This document shows positions 17,993 to 27,339 of a DNA stretch of 64,000 bases, piece after piece. The stretch lies in the NCBI GenBank assembly GCA_900318205.1, contig ONJS01000006.1:62001-126000 (forward strand), in the 5' to 3' direction. The stretch's first letter is position 1; the number at the start of each line of letters is the position of its first letter. The notes below the pieces were generated by a model. That model saw only the letters and a list, made by a program, of their open reading frames with translations. It was not told the origin of the DNA and did no database searches. This stretch comes from an uncultured Prevotellaceae bacterium (GTDB taxonomy: Bacteria; Bacteroidota; Bacteroidia; Bacteroidales; Muribaculaceae). Position numbers and translations under genes: made by a program.

Positions 17993-20239
17993 TCAATTTT
18001 CAATAAACAAGAGCAAGGTAATGAGAGCACTCAAATCACTGATTTCAACATGGCCATTGTCATTGACGTCAGCCGCTCCAAGATTAATACCATCAGCCTC
18101 GCCTTTTAACAGATAATTGATCAATGCTGTCACATCCACGATGTCAACCATTCCATCGTTGTTCACATCACCATCATGATCTTTGATGTTCTTCAAAACA
18201 ATCATCAAGCCTTCCAGTGCATTGATCTTGCCATTCGGACCAAATTGATCGTGATGTGCACCATTTGTGAACCGATCACGAATTGCACTACCAGCAATAA
18301 TGCTCTTGACTTGAGCGACAGTTAAGTTAGGATTGGCCTGCAACCATAAAGCAATGATACCTGCTACTGTCGGTGCAGCCATTGACGTTCCACTCATAAC
18401 GCCCCAATAGCTGTTGTCACTCTTCATGACGGTTGAAGTGCTATTAGCAAGATAAGAATAACGGTTAGCAGCTGCAACGACAAGGGTACCAGGAGCGCAG
18501 ATATCCGGCAAAGCCTTGCCTGTCGGGCCGGCACCAAGAACCTGATAGGATGAGAACGAAGCAATATCGCCAACAGTGACACTATTGTCTTTCACTATCC
18601 TATTCTGGGTTAATGAGTAATAGGAATTGCGAGCCGAATAGGCACCTGCCGAAATCGTAGAATCACTTATGGCATAGGAACCGATACAGCAGGAATCGCT
18701 AGGAGCTGCATAGAAATTATTAACCACAGTACCATCCATTTTGGTTACAGCCCCATTATAAACGCCGAAACGCGTACCCGAGTTGCAACACCATGCATCA
18801 AACTCATAGGAAGCATTTTTGCGAGGATACATCGTGACACCCAGCGCATAGCGGCTTTTCTTCACACCATTGACAAGCGTATATTCCTCAGTGAGGAGGT
18901 TATAAACCCTAAAAGACAGATGGTACTTCTTGCCATCGGAGGCATAGAGGTGTTCTGCTTCAATAAACCCAATCGTGTCTATCGAAGAATAATTACTGTA
19001 GAAACCTTCCAGATCATGGTGTGTGATTTTTGCCTTCGACGTGAAAGAAGCCGACTCCCATACGATGTTCCCGGTTGTCAAATCCAAAACATGAAACTTA
19101 TAATACATGTTGGTAGATTGTTGACGAACCCAGACATCAGCATTAAACCCTCTATAGTAATAAGTTGAATCACCGCCGATTGAGTTCATGCTCTTGAACA
19201 TCAGATTAATGGGTGATGAGGGACTTGCAGCCCTATGGGCATAAAACCGTTTACCGGCATTATTACCCGCAGCGACAACAAAAATTCGTCCAGGTCCCAT
19301 AATTCCCTTAACAACCCTTGACAGATAGTCATTGCCATCATGCTGTCCATTGGGTGTGCTAACGCTCAGACTGATAACGCACGGCTGACCGACACTATCA
19401 GCATAGCTGTCGATATAACGAACACAGTTGGCCACCTCGACGGCCGACATGCCGCCATCAAGCACACTCACAGCACACAAAACAATATCTGAGCCAGGAG
19501 CCATACCGCCATATCCGTTGACATGGGATCCCGCAGCAATGCTCGCAGTATGTGTGCCATGGGTATCATTGCGATTATCGGTAGTCAGAGAATATATCTC
19601 GTCACCCATGAAAACCGAACCAGGCAGTTTGAATATCTTATCATATAATGCTTTGTGGCCAGCAGTAGATTGTGTGTCATAGACCCTGACAATACGAGTC
19701 TTTGACGGATCAGCATTTGACCTGAAAGCACGATGTTGGAAATCAAAACCCAAATCAATAACACCCACAATAACACCGCTACCATCATACGGACCATATA
19801 GCCCATAGAAAGTGTTGTTTTGCACTTCATTGACATGAGTGACACTCATTGTGCTGTCGGTACACAACTGCAGCCTCCTACTAATTTCGACATCACTCAC
19901 TCCCGGCATTCGGGACACCTCGGCCAAACGGTCTACTGGAATCTGAGCAGTAGCAAAGCCATCGAACAGGCTATTGATAATGACGCCAGAAGCCTGGAGA
20001 CGGGATACAGTCAACTCATTTTTGAAGGCAATAAATGCATCTATCACCTCAACACCATTCTCTACCCGTGGTGAGACAAACTGGCTATAAATGCCATCAG
20101 CCTTGAGGGAAGACTTATACCTTTCACTATAATTCTGCTCATTTAGGAACTGCTGAACTGTCACAGGCAACAATCCCTGAGCCCAGTTACTGATTGCCAC
20201 TAATGACACCAGTATACTAAAAAACAATTTTCTCATCAT
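17993..20239 (-). CDS. Secreted subtilisin-like serine protease (S8) with dockerin-like C-terminus
   Basis: A 748-aa protein with an N-terminal signal peptide (LFFSILVSLVAISNWAQG). An inhibitor-like propeptide precedes the S8 catalytic domain. The catalytic triad is D162 (VIDLGFDFQH), H227 (THGTHTAS) and Ser near 617 (MSGTSMAAPTVAG). A beta-rich insert of about 250 residues lies between His and Ser. The last 60 residues hold two EF-hand-like repeats (DGDVNNDGMVDIVDV and AADVNDNGHVEISDL) of dockerin type I. It is paralogous to the gene at 20291, 51 bases away, and probably cotranscribed with it. Both genes look more AT-rich than their neighbours. Confidence 0.9.
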   Translation of the reverse strand: MMRKLFFSILVSLVAISNWAQGLLPVTVQQFLNEQNYSERYKSSLKADGIYSQFVSPRVENGVEVIDAFIAFKNELTVSRLQASGVIINSLFDGFATAQIPVDRLAEVSRMPGVSDVEISRRLQLCTDSTMSVTHVNEVQNNTFYGLYGPYDGSGVIVGVIDLGFDFQHRAFRSNADPSKTRIVRVYDTQSTAGHKALYDKIFKLPGSVFMGDEIYSLTTDNRNDTHGTHTASIAAGSHVNGYGGMAPGSDIVLCAVSVLDGGMSAVEVANCVRYIDSYADSVGQPCVISLSVSTPNGQHDGNDYLSRVVKGIMGPGRIFVVAAGNNAGKRFYAHRAASPSSPINLMFKSMNSIGGDSTYYYRGFNADVWVRQQSTNMYYKFHVLDLTTGNIVWESASFTSKAKITHHDLEGFYSNYSSIDTIGFIEAEHLYASDGKKYHLSFRVYNLLTEEYTLVNGVKKSRYALGVTMYPRKNASYEFDAWCCNSGTRFGVYNGAVTKMDGTVVNNFYAAPSDSCCIGSYAISDSTISAGAYSARNSYYSLTQNRIVKDNSVTVGDIASFSSYQVLGAGPTGKALPDICAPGTLVVAAANRYSYLANSTSTVMKSDNSYWGVMSGTSMAAPTVAGIIALWLQANPNLTVAQVKSIIAGSAIRDRFTNGAHHDQFGPNGKINALEGLMIVLKNIKDHDGDVNNDGMVDIVDVTALINYLLKGEADGINLGAADVNDNGHVEISDLSALITLLLFIEN

Positions 20240-20290
20240 AAAAGACTATCAATAGCCATATTCTAACAACAAAGATGTTGGGGGATGAAT

Positions 20291-22591
20291 TTATTCAGAC
20301 AATAATAATGAAACCAAGAGCGACACATCATTAATCGTGATAACTCCATCTTCATTTATATCGGAATTCACAAAATTTATCTCTGTATCCTCATACAACA
20401 AATAGCTAATGAGGGTCGATACATCCATAACTGTGATTAAGCCATCACCAGTGACGTCTCCCAACAAAATATCATCCTGCATCTGGCTAAGAATATACTG
20501 TGCACCTCCCATCGCATCAATTTTACCATTAGGACCAAATTTATATCCACTGTATTGCTCTTGAGTATAGTAATCCTTTTTGGCCGTTTGAGCAATGACA
20601 TTTTTCACGTCACTGGGAGACATGTTGGGATTAATCTGCAGCCACTCTGCAATGATACCAGCAACTGTAGGTGCAGCCATCGAGGTACCAGTCATCACAC
20701 CCCAACCATTCCAACCAGGAGTCACTGCAACGAGCATACTATTAGCTGTAGTCATGTAGTCAGAATATCTGCTGCATGCAGCCACCACATCATAACTTGG
20801 CGCTGTTACCGTTGGCAAATGTCGCCCAGTCGGTCCATAACCAGGAGCCTGATAACTTGAATAATTATACCGCTCACCAACATAGACGTTCTTAGTAACC
20901 AATGTCCCATAATGATAGGAATAATACTTATTACGTCCCACATAGCCGCCAGCAGAAATAACCGAGTCATGCACAGCGTAAGAACCAATGGAAGAATGAT
21001 CGCTGGGAGTAGCATAAAATTCCAGACCAGGATAAGAAGTTGTTATCGTATCGCCATTCTCATTCACTTGGTCAACATATACCGGATTGTTGAACTCACT
21101 CCATTTAGCACCAGTGTTGCACATCCAAGAATAAAGATAACAACTATCAGGCTGAGTAGTATAAAGCAATGAGGGGGCCAAAACTGTAAGGCCAATTTGA
21201 TAACGGCTCTTTATCTTTCCTGAATCGTTGTAATAAGAACGATTCTTTAGATTATACACTTCGCATCGCAAATTGTATTTTCCTGTAGAGTTATTCGCTA
21301 TCAGAGCTTGTACATAACCGATACTATCTACAGCAGAATCAGGCTGAAAATACTGGCCAAACTCTGAAGCCATAATTCTCTGATATACGGTGATTATTGG
21401 CGATTCCCAAACAATATGCTTTGTGGTTTTATCAAGAATGTGGAATTTCACAATAGGTCTAACACCTTTTGCTTTCATCCATGTGTCAAACCAAAACTTG
21501 GGATAGTAATATGAAACATCCCAGTTCACATGTTGATCATAATAGCCAAACAATAAATTATAAGGCTTATTCTTCTTCGCCCATCCGCTACAAAATTGCA
21601 TCTTTGTTGCATTATTGCCAGCGGCAATCACAAAAATTCGGCCTGGGCCAGTTAAATTGGCAACAGCCTTGGACAACCTATCATTACCATCATGAGGACC
21701 TGATGACGTGCTAACGCTCACACTGACAACACACGGTTTCCCGACGCTATCAGCATAAGAGTAGATGTACTTTAAACAGTTGATTACTTCGGTTTCTTGA
21801 ATAGCGACATTCAGTAAGCGCGAAGAACACAATACGATTTCAGCGCCAGGAGCCATGCCACCATAACCATTAACGTGCATTCCTGCTGCAATGCTTGCAG
21901 TATGAGTACCATGCGAACTTTTATCATCTGTGGTCAGTGTATCAATCTGATCTCCCATGAAAACCGATCCAGGCAGGACATTGTCACCGATCCTCACCAC
22001 GTGACCGGTATTGTTTTCCGGATCATATACCCTGACAATACGTCTGACATTTGTATCCTCAGCTTTACGGAAAGCAATGTGTTGGTAATCAAATCCACAA
22101 TCAATGATACCAATAATCACGCCGCTGCCATCATAGGCCTGAGGCAAACCGTATTCCGTACCGTTCAAAACCTGACCGGCATGGGTTTTGCTCAATGTTG
22201 AATCAGTGCAAAGTTCAATTAGTTTACTGATCTCAAGACCTTTTACGCCACGGATCTCAGTCACCTTATCCAGGATGCTCAAGGGAACTTGAGCAGTGAC
22301 AAAATCATCAAATTCGCAATTGATGATAACGCCAGATTTCCGCAAAGCATTAATGGCGGATTTGTTTTCGATATCAATAAAGGCATCCACCATCTCCACA
22401 CCATTGACCATGCGTGGCGGAGCATACTGTGGAATATAACCATTATTAATTCTATGGGCATTCATCATGCGTTCACTGCTATGAAGGTCATCCATCAAAC
22501 GCTGCAACGGACTGGGCATGACATTCTGCAACTGGGCAAATCCAACAAGTAAAGTCAGTAGTGCTACAATAGCAAGTAATAATCTCTTCAT
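20291..22591 (-). CDS. Secreted subtilisin-like serine protease (S8) with dockerin-like C-terminus
   Basis: A 766-aa paralogue of the protease at 17993, upstream of it in the same transcript. It has a signal peptide (LLLAIVALLTLLVGFAQ) and a propeptide with the shared block VEMVDAFIDIENK. The S8 triad lies in IIDCGFDYQH, SSHGTHTAS and MTGTSMAAPTVAG. The C-terminus carries two Ca-binding-type repeats (LGDVTGDGLITVMDV and NSDINEDGVITINDV). The pair reads as a tandem duplication. The role is probably extracellular protein degradation; the partner of the dockerin-like part is not in the window. Confidence 0.9.
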   Translation of the reverse strand: MKRLLLAIVALLTLLVGFAQLQNVMPSPLQRLMDDLHSSERMMNAHRINNGYIPQYAPPRMVNGVEMVDAFIDIENKSAINALRKSGVIINCEFDDFVTAQVPLSILDKVTEIRGVKGLEISKLIELCTDSTLSKTHAGQVLNGTEYGLPQAYDGSGVIIGIIDCGFDYQHIAFRKAEDTNVRRIVRVYDPENNTGHVVRIGDNVLPGSVFMGDQIDTLTTDDKSSHGTHTASIAAGMHVNGYGGMAPGAEIVLCSSRLLNVAIQETEVINCLKYIYSYADSVGKPCVVSVSVSTSSGPHDGNDRLSKAVANLTGPGRIFVIAAGNNATKMQFCSGWAKKNKPYNLLFGYYDQHVNWDVSYYYPKFWFDTWMKAKGVRPIVKFHILDKTTKHIVWESPIITVYQRIMASEFGQYFQPDSAVDSIGYVQALIANNSTGKYNLRCEVYNLKNRSYYNDSGKIKSRYQIGLTVLAPSLLYTTQPDSCYLYSWMCNTGAKWSEFNNPVYVDQVNENGDTITTSYPGLEFYATPSDHSSIGSYAVHDSVISAGGYVGRNKYYSYHYGTLVTKNVYVGERYNYSSYQAPGYGPTGRHLPTVTAPSYDVVAACSRYSDYMTTANSMLVAVTPGWNGWGVMTGTSMAAPTVAGIIAEWLQINPNMSPSDVKNVIAQTAKKDYYTQEQYSGYKFGPNGKIDAMGGAQYILSQMQDDILLGDVTGDGLITVMDVSTLISYLLYEDTEINFVNSDINEDGVITINDVSLLVSLLLSE

Positions 22592-22617
22592 TTGTATTTT
22601 AATTTTTTATTTTTTTG

Positions 22618-22625
22618 CAAAAGTA
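22618..22625 (-). promoter_or_regulatory. -7 promoter element for the subtilase pair
   Basis: Read on the minus strand the octamer is TACTTTTG (consensus TAnnTTTG), 26 bases before the start at 22591. Confidence 0.6.
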
Positions 22626-22673
22626 GTCATTTCTCATGAAACAGCAAAACAAAGCCATTAACCATCACCTAAC

Positions 22674-24338
22674 TCATTGGTTCAAAACTATTGAAATGAC
22701 ACCACTGACGTCTGTGATCGAAATCTTTCCGTCTTGGTTTACATCGGCATTCGCAGCATTAAATCCAGGTTGTTCACCAGCCAAGAGATAATTGATCAAT
22801 TCTGTCACATCTTTTATGCTGAGGGTTCCATCGCCATTGACATCACCCAGCAGAATTGTCGGTTGGTTTTCAACGGCTTCAATTTTAAAAGTAAGGTGGT
22901 CGGCATCAAATGTGAACACGTAATCGCTTCCATCTCCGGTAAAGTAGTATGAGAAGTCATTGTTACGTTTTTCCGTACTATATTGAGTTCCAACAACAAC
23001 TGTTGTTGTCGAGGCGGGGCCATAACGATATGTGCTATTAAAGGTGGGCCAGTCGTTATTCCAAGCCTCAGGTCCGCCGTCAGCAAAAACGAAATAGATG
23101 GGCTCAGAAATCTTCAGGGTATCTACATAGATACCATTCCCTTGATTCGTCATTTTGCCTAATGGCTCGGTCAGGCTCCAGTTGCCTTCACCGCCCACAA
23201 TATAGATGTCAAGAGGTTCTTCTTCACTGCCTGCTAGGAAGTTGACTGTCTCGAACAAGGCATCCATCACCTGCCCGTTTTGATTGTCCCACCAGCCGCA
23301 GTTGTACCAGTCGGTCGTCACATGATTAACGTAGTTGATGCCGTATTCGTTAGCTTCAGGGAACCACCAGTAAAGGCCATTAACTTGGTTATGGGCATTG
23401 AGTGTTTCCACAAGAGCCGCGGCAAATGCTTTTTGCCCTGCCTCGGTGGCTGGCCAAGTTGATTGCAAGTCATAGCTGGCACCCGAAGGATAATAGGCAT
23501 GTGGATAGCCGGTCTCCAATATCTGAATCTTTTTTGTGGGATATGCTGCCTCGAGGTCGGTCAACAGTTCGTCCAGCACATTCAGGCCACCATGCCAGTA
23601 AGGGTAATAGCTCAGACCGATGATGTCAAAGTCGGTGGTGTAACTCTTGAGGGACTGATAGAACGAAGTGACATTGCTCGTGCGGCCCATCTCGGTGTGG
23701 ATAACGATTTTAGCGGCGGGACACACCTCACGACATGCCCTGATGCCCTGCTTCAGGTAGTTGGCGAAATTGGCGAAGGTGCCGGCACCGTAGTTGGCTC
23801 CGCTTGGATAGCAATGCCCCGTGGGCCACAACATGCCATAGGTCACCTCATTGCCCACCTGTATAAAGTCGGGGGTGGCATTGACGGCAATCATCGCGTT
23901 AAGTACGCGCTTGGTATAGCTGTACACACTGTCGGCAAGAGCGCTGGTGACTGTCCAGGACGATGGTGTTGAGTGTTGACCCGGATCAGTCCAGGTATCG
24001 CTGTAATGGATGTCAAGCAAGAGGTCAAAGCCAGCGGCTTTGATGCGTTGTCCCAAGGCCTGGACATAGGGCAGGTCCTGGCAGACGCCCTCCCCCTGGT
24101 CTTCGGCACTCGCCATGGACGGATCCACGAACAAGCGCACACGCATGGCGTTCATTCCCGTGGACTTGAGGTAACTGAGCATATTGGTGATTCTGGCACC
24201 ATTCTCATTATAATAGATAGCTCCTCGCTCTTCATATTTGGTAAGCAACGAGATATCACCCCCTACATATTTTGTAGCAGAATTAACCGACAAGCCCCAC
24301 ACCAGTAAGACTGCGAGAGCAAAACAAAATCTCTTCAT
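22674..24338 (-). CDS. GH53 endo-beta-1,4-galactanase with carbohydrate-binding-like and dockerin-like domains
   Basis: A 554-aa secreted enzyme for pectic galactan/arabinogalactan. A signal peptide is followed by a GH53 TIM barrel (about 22-360) starting with the GGDISLL...YEERGAIYYNENG pattern. The acid/base is E164 in QVGNEVTYGMLWP and the nucleophile is E275 in ILETGYP. Residues about 370-485 resemble the SusE/F-type starch-binding outer membrane module (IYIVGGEGNWSL...GNGIYVDTLKI). The last 60 residues are dockerin-like repeats (LGDVNGDGTLSIKDV, NADVNQDGKISITDV). It has its own promoter at 24377. Confidence 0.92.
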   Translation of the reverse strand: MKRFCFALAVLLVWGLSVNSATKYVGGDISLLTKYEERGAIYYNENGARITNMLSYLKSTGMNAMRVRLFVDPSMASAEDQGEGVCQDLPYVQALGQRIKAAGFDLLLDIHYSDTWTDPGQHSTPSSWTVTSALADSVYSYTKRVLNAMIAVNATPDFIQVGNEVTYGMLWPTGHCYPSGANYGAGTFANFANYLKQGIRACREVCPAAKIVIHTEMGRTSNVTSFYQSLKSYTTDFDIIGLSYYPYWHGGLNVLDELLTDLEAAYPTKKIQILETGYPHAYYPSGASYDLQSTWPATEAGQKAFAAALVETLNAHNQVNGLYWWFPEANEYGINYVNHVTTDWYNCGWWDNQNGQVMDALFETVNFLAGSEEEPLDIYIVGGEGNWSLTEPLGKMTNQGNGIYVDTLKISEPIYFVFADGGPEAWNNDWPTFNSTYRYGPASTTTVVVGTQYSTEKRNNDFSYYFTGDGSDYVFTFDADHLTFKIEAVENQPTILLGDVNGDGTLSIKDVTELINYLLAGEQPGFNAANADVNQDGKISITDVSGVISIVLNQ

Positions 24339-24376
24339 GATAGTACTAATGATTCCCTTAATTATAACCTATATTG

Positions 24377-24384
24377 CAAAAGTA
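24377..24384 (-). promoter_or_regulatory. -7 promoter element for the GH53 gene
   Basis: The minus-strand octamer is TACTTTTG, matching TAnnTTTG, 38 bases before the start codon. Confidence 0.6.
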
Positions 24385-24477
24385 CACAAACCTCAGTAAA
24401 ACAGCACTATTTCACGATGCATTTTCATCAAAACGGCATATAAAATCATCGAATCAAGCATTTCGACAATGCTTTTT

Positions 24478-25524
24478 TCATGCATGGAGGATTTTATAGA
24501 TCAGCTCCTTGAGAAGTGCATACTGGTCTTGACGCGAGCCGATGCCCTTGCTGCGGGTATCACATTCACGCAGGTAGCCGATGATGTTCACCAGCGAACG
24601 CGTGTTGTACATACGTGTGGCATCCAGGAACTTGCGTGCACGCCACTGGCTGCGGGTGCCCACTATCGCCATGATAGCATCGGGTGACTTGTCCCGAGCG
24701 GTGGCTGCCAGCAGCACATTGGAAAAGAACGAAAACAGCATCGCCACACTGATCATCGAAGGGTTGTTCTTGGGATTGCGTTCAAAGTAATCCACAATTC
24801 GGAACGCCTTCGCTGCATCACGTTTGCTCAGTGCCTCTTCCAACTCAAAGTTATTAAAATCCTTGCTGATGCCGATGTTCTTCTCGATGAGCAATGGCGT
24901 GATGTTGCCGTCTTCGGCAAGCATCGCCAGTTTGTCAAGTTCGCTGAACAGACGGGCTATGTCGGTGCCGATGTGATCGGCGAGCATACTGGTCGCCTTA
25001 TTGTCGATGTTACAGCCCAACGAGTTGGCATAACTCACAATCAGGTTTTCCAGGTCACGTCCCTCTTTTACCTTGTTGGAGTCAAAGACCACACCCGAAT
25101 TGGCCTCCTTGAGTGCGGTGCTGAAGGGTTTGCTCTTGAGGGCGCCGCCCTTGTGGCAGATGACAAGGACCGTCGTGGGCATGGGCTTCTCGGCATAGGA
25201 AGCAAAGAGGTCCAGGTCATTCTTGTGGCCTGGCTGCTTGGCAATGAGCTGAGCCTCGCGCACCACCACGACCTTGCGTTCAGAAAACGCCGGATACTGC
25301 TGGCATGCGCTGATGACCTCACGCACATTGGCCGTGTTGCCGTAGTACAGCGACAGGTTAAAGTCACGCTGGTCCTCAGTCAATGCGGTGTCAATGATGA
25401 GCTGCTGCAGGCGGTCGATATAATAAGGCTCTTCGCCTTGCAAGACGTAGATGTTCCTGAATTTGCCGCCCTTGATCTCTTTACTCAGCGAAGTAAAGGT
25501 CATCGTATCTCGTTTTACTGCCAT
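24478..25524 (-). CDS. holA: DNA polymerase III delta subunit
   Basis: Clamp-loader subunit that opens the beta clamp, 348 aa. The N-terminal AAA+-like fold begins after SLSKEIKGGKFRNIYVLQGEEPYYIDRL. The VVVREAQL segment and the C-terminal collar domain (FELEEALSKRDAAKAFRIVDYF) are typical of HolA. Methionine 8 (25503) is an alternative start. It has a promoter box on the minus strand at 25547-25554. Confidence 0.92.
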   Translation of the reverse strand: MAVKRDTMTFTSLSKEIKGGKFRNIYVLQGEEPYYIDRLQQLIIDTALTEDQRDFNLSLYYGNTANVREVISACQQYPAFSERKVVVVREAQLIAKQPGHKNDLDLFASYAEKPMPTTVLVICHKGGALKSKPFSTALKEANSGVVFDSNKVKEGRDLENLIVSYANSLGCNIDNKATSMLADHIGTDIARLFSELDKLAMLAEDGNITPLLIEKNIGISKDFNNFELEEALSKRDAAKAFRIVDYFERNPKNNPSMISVAMLFSFFSNVLLAATARDKSPDAIMAIVGTRSQWRARKFLDATRMYNTRSLVNIIGYLRECDTRSKGIGSRQDQYALLKELIYKILHA

Positions 25525-25546
25525 TTCGTGTCTGGTTTTCTTGCTG

Positions 25547-25554
25547 CAAAGGTA
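25547..25554 (-). promoter_or_regulatory. -7 promoter element for holA
   Basis: The minus-strand octamer is TACCTTTG, 22 bases before the start at 25524. Confidence 0.6.
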
Positions 25555-25599
25555 GTAAATAGTTTCCTAAGTGAGAAGACAGAACACTAAAAACATTTT

Positions 25600-25789
25600 G
25601 TCCCTTTGCAGAATATCAACATCGTGATATATCATGATGTCCTCTTCCAAGAAACCCAAGAAATCACCAAATCATTAAAAACGCTTTACATGCTTTGCTG
25701 GCGATGGTGTCAGTCGGCTAATTACGCCAATTTAACGAAAGGCTGACGCACACGAGTGGAGATATAAATCATGCATCTCCACTTTTTTG
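25600..25789 (+). ncRNA. Candidate small structured transcript with intrinsic terminator
   Basis: This gene-free stretch has three hairpins in a row: an ACATCgTGATATATCAtGATGT palindrome (25619-25640), a GTGtCAG...CTGACgCAC stem around 25705-25752, and a terminator. In the terminator AGTGGAGAT pairs with ATCTCCACT, followed by TTTTTT (25755-25789). No reading frame or certain promoter was found, so the 5' end is a guess. It could also be the end of a lost gene. Confidence 0.3.
25755..25789 (+). terminator. Strong intrinsic terminator in a gene-free gap
   Basis: The 9-bp stem AGTGGAGAT/ATCTCCACT has an 11-base loop and is followed by six T. There is no annotated gene immediately upstream on the plus strand. 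Confidence 0.75.
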
Positions 25790-26079
25790 TCTGGCCTCGA
25801 AATCAAAAAAAATTTTCAGGGGGAAATGTTAAAATCGGTTAAACATTAGTTCATCTCGAGGTATCCCGGGGGCAAATTTACATCACCGGGAAGGTACAGA
25901 CCATGACAAAAAGCAAACCCTTTATAAAACAACTGAGCAGTCTGAATTATCTGAAAATATTGGGCTGAGGCTGTCATTATTTTACATGAATTACCATGAA
26001 TGTATCATTTAATATTTTTGCCTCGCCTTGGCGAGACCGCTCACACCTTGGAAAAAACTCACGCTAAGACGCAAAGTAG
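25790..26079. other. Gene-free remainder of the gap before the element remnant
   Basis: No convincing reading frame. It contains AT-rich DNA, a short CTCGCCTTGGCGAG palindrome near 26020 and the degenerate repeat-like run CTAAGACGCAAAGTAGCTAAG around 26063. Related CTAAGCCACCAAGTCACTAAG sequence occurs near 49793. Confidence 0.5.
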
Positions 26080-26424
26080 CTAAGTATCAGGATTTGCTCG
26101 CAAGGGCTCGAAGGAACGAATATTATAGCCATCTTCACGAACAAGCCATTTGTGAGGAGGCATCTGATGCAGATTATCTCTCACGAATTGACTCATGTCG
26201 CCTATGAGCGATTAAAAAGGGACGAGCATAACAGGTTTATAAACGCATTACTCAATTGGTTCCGTTCTACCCCTGAAGGCGACGAGTTCATCGAAGAACT
26301 GCATAAAGATACGGATTCAAAAGATTGGGCCACAGAAACCATGGCTTATTTCGTTGGCTTCGAAGTGGAGAATAATAATTGGGAGAAATTGACTATGGTA
26401 ACGAAGATGTTAATAACTTTGTAG
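26080..26424 (+). pseudogene. Polyvalent-protein remnant 1: metallopeptidase motif
   Basis: The frame is open from 26080; a GTG at 26152 is the first usable start, but the homologous-looking sequence begins upstream (GTNIIAIFTNKPF). It contains IISHELTHVAYERL, an HExxH-type zinc peptidase motif (HELTH), followed by an acidic region with WATETMAYFVGFEVEN. The frame is lost around 26380, and the sense continues in another frame as EIDYGNEDVNNFVARIKEIIIDGKENPQ. I read this as the broken N-terminal part of a large multi-domain protein of a phage or conjugative element. Confidence 0.6.
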
Positions 26425-27338
26425 CACGAATCAAAGAGATTATAATCGATGGAAAAGAAAATCCACAAATGCAAGCTCAGCCTGATGGAGCTCGGGATGA
26501 AAGCCAACAAAGAGATCTGGGCGAAGAGGAAGGCGGAGTTAGCGAAAGAGCAGAAGAAAGTTCAGGAGGACGAGAAGACGAAGGAGAAGTAAAGTTCTCG
26601 TTGTCGCTGGGGGCTCCGTATCAGGGTAGCAAGGGGCAGATTGCTACGCGTGTGGTGGACGCGCTGCCGAGTGGCAGGAGGTTTGTGGACCTGTTTTCCG
26701 ATGGCGTTACGGTGACACATGCGGCGATGCTGTCGGGCAAGTATGGCGAGTACCGCATGAACGATATCAACCCTGCAGGGCTGGAGTTGTTCCTGGGTGG
26801 CATGCGCGGCGACTATCATGGTTACCGGCCCAGGGAGTTGAGCGCCGAGGAGTTCAAGGCTATCAAGGGCACACCTGAGGGGCTGATGCTGTCGTATGGT
26901 GGGCTGGACCGCAATGTGGATCCTGACAAGGATAGCGTGGCCCGTCGCGTGCAGCGACTCGAGGACCTGAAGGGTTATGCGGACCAGGTGAAGAGCAGCA
27001 ACAGCGACTACCGCGACGTGGAGCTGGAGCCGGGCGACGTGGTGTATGCCGATATTCCTTACCAGGGGACGAACAAGACCGGGTACCGTGCCGGGGCCAG
27101 GTTCGACAAGCAGGCGTTCAGTGATTGGGGGCTTGCCCAGGATGTGCCCATCTATGTGAGCGAGCAGAGCATACCGGATGGCTGGGTCGAGGTGGCGTCG
27201 TGGGAGATGCCGTCGATGAACGCGCAGAAGAAGCGCGGGGAGAAGCTGTTCGTGCAGGAGCGGTTCGCTGGAGACGGTGGCAAAGCCACCGCCCACGAGA
27301 CTGGCCGCGACACGGAGGACCGGGAGCGGTCGCGTTGA
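26381..27338 (+). pseudogene. Polyvalent-protein remnant 2: D12-class adenine methylase-like domain
   Basis: Continues remnant 1 in a shifted frame. After a low-complexity acidic linker (about 26450-26590) comes the connector GEVKFSLS, then a domain resembling D12-class N6-adenine DNA methyltransferases. The pieces are PYQGSKGQIATRVVDALP (SAM-binding start, compare PFxGxK), FVDLFSDG and DVVYADIPYQGTNKTGYR, where the catalytic DPPY is ADIPY. The methylase-like part is notably G+C-rich. The frame ends at 27338 and the next domain resumes in the frame of remnant 1. The substituted motif and frame breaks argue against activity. Confidence 0.6.
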
Positions 27339-27339
27339 C

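Noticed and set aside
26152-26424. Complete small metallopeptidase gene starting at a GTG
   Set aside because: The homologous-looking sequence begins before the GTG and continues after 26424 in another frame, so it is a fragment.
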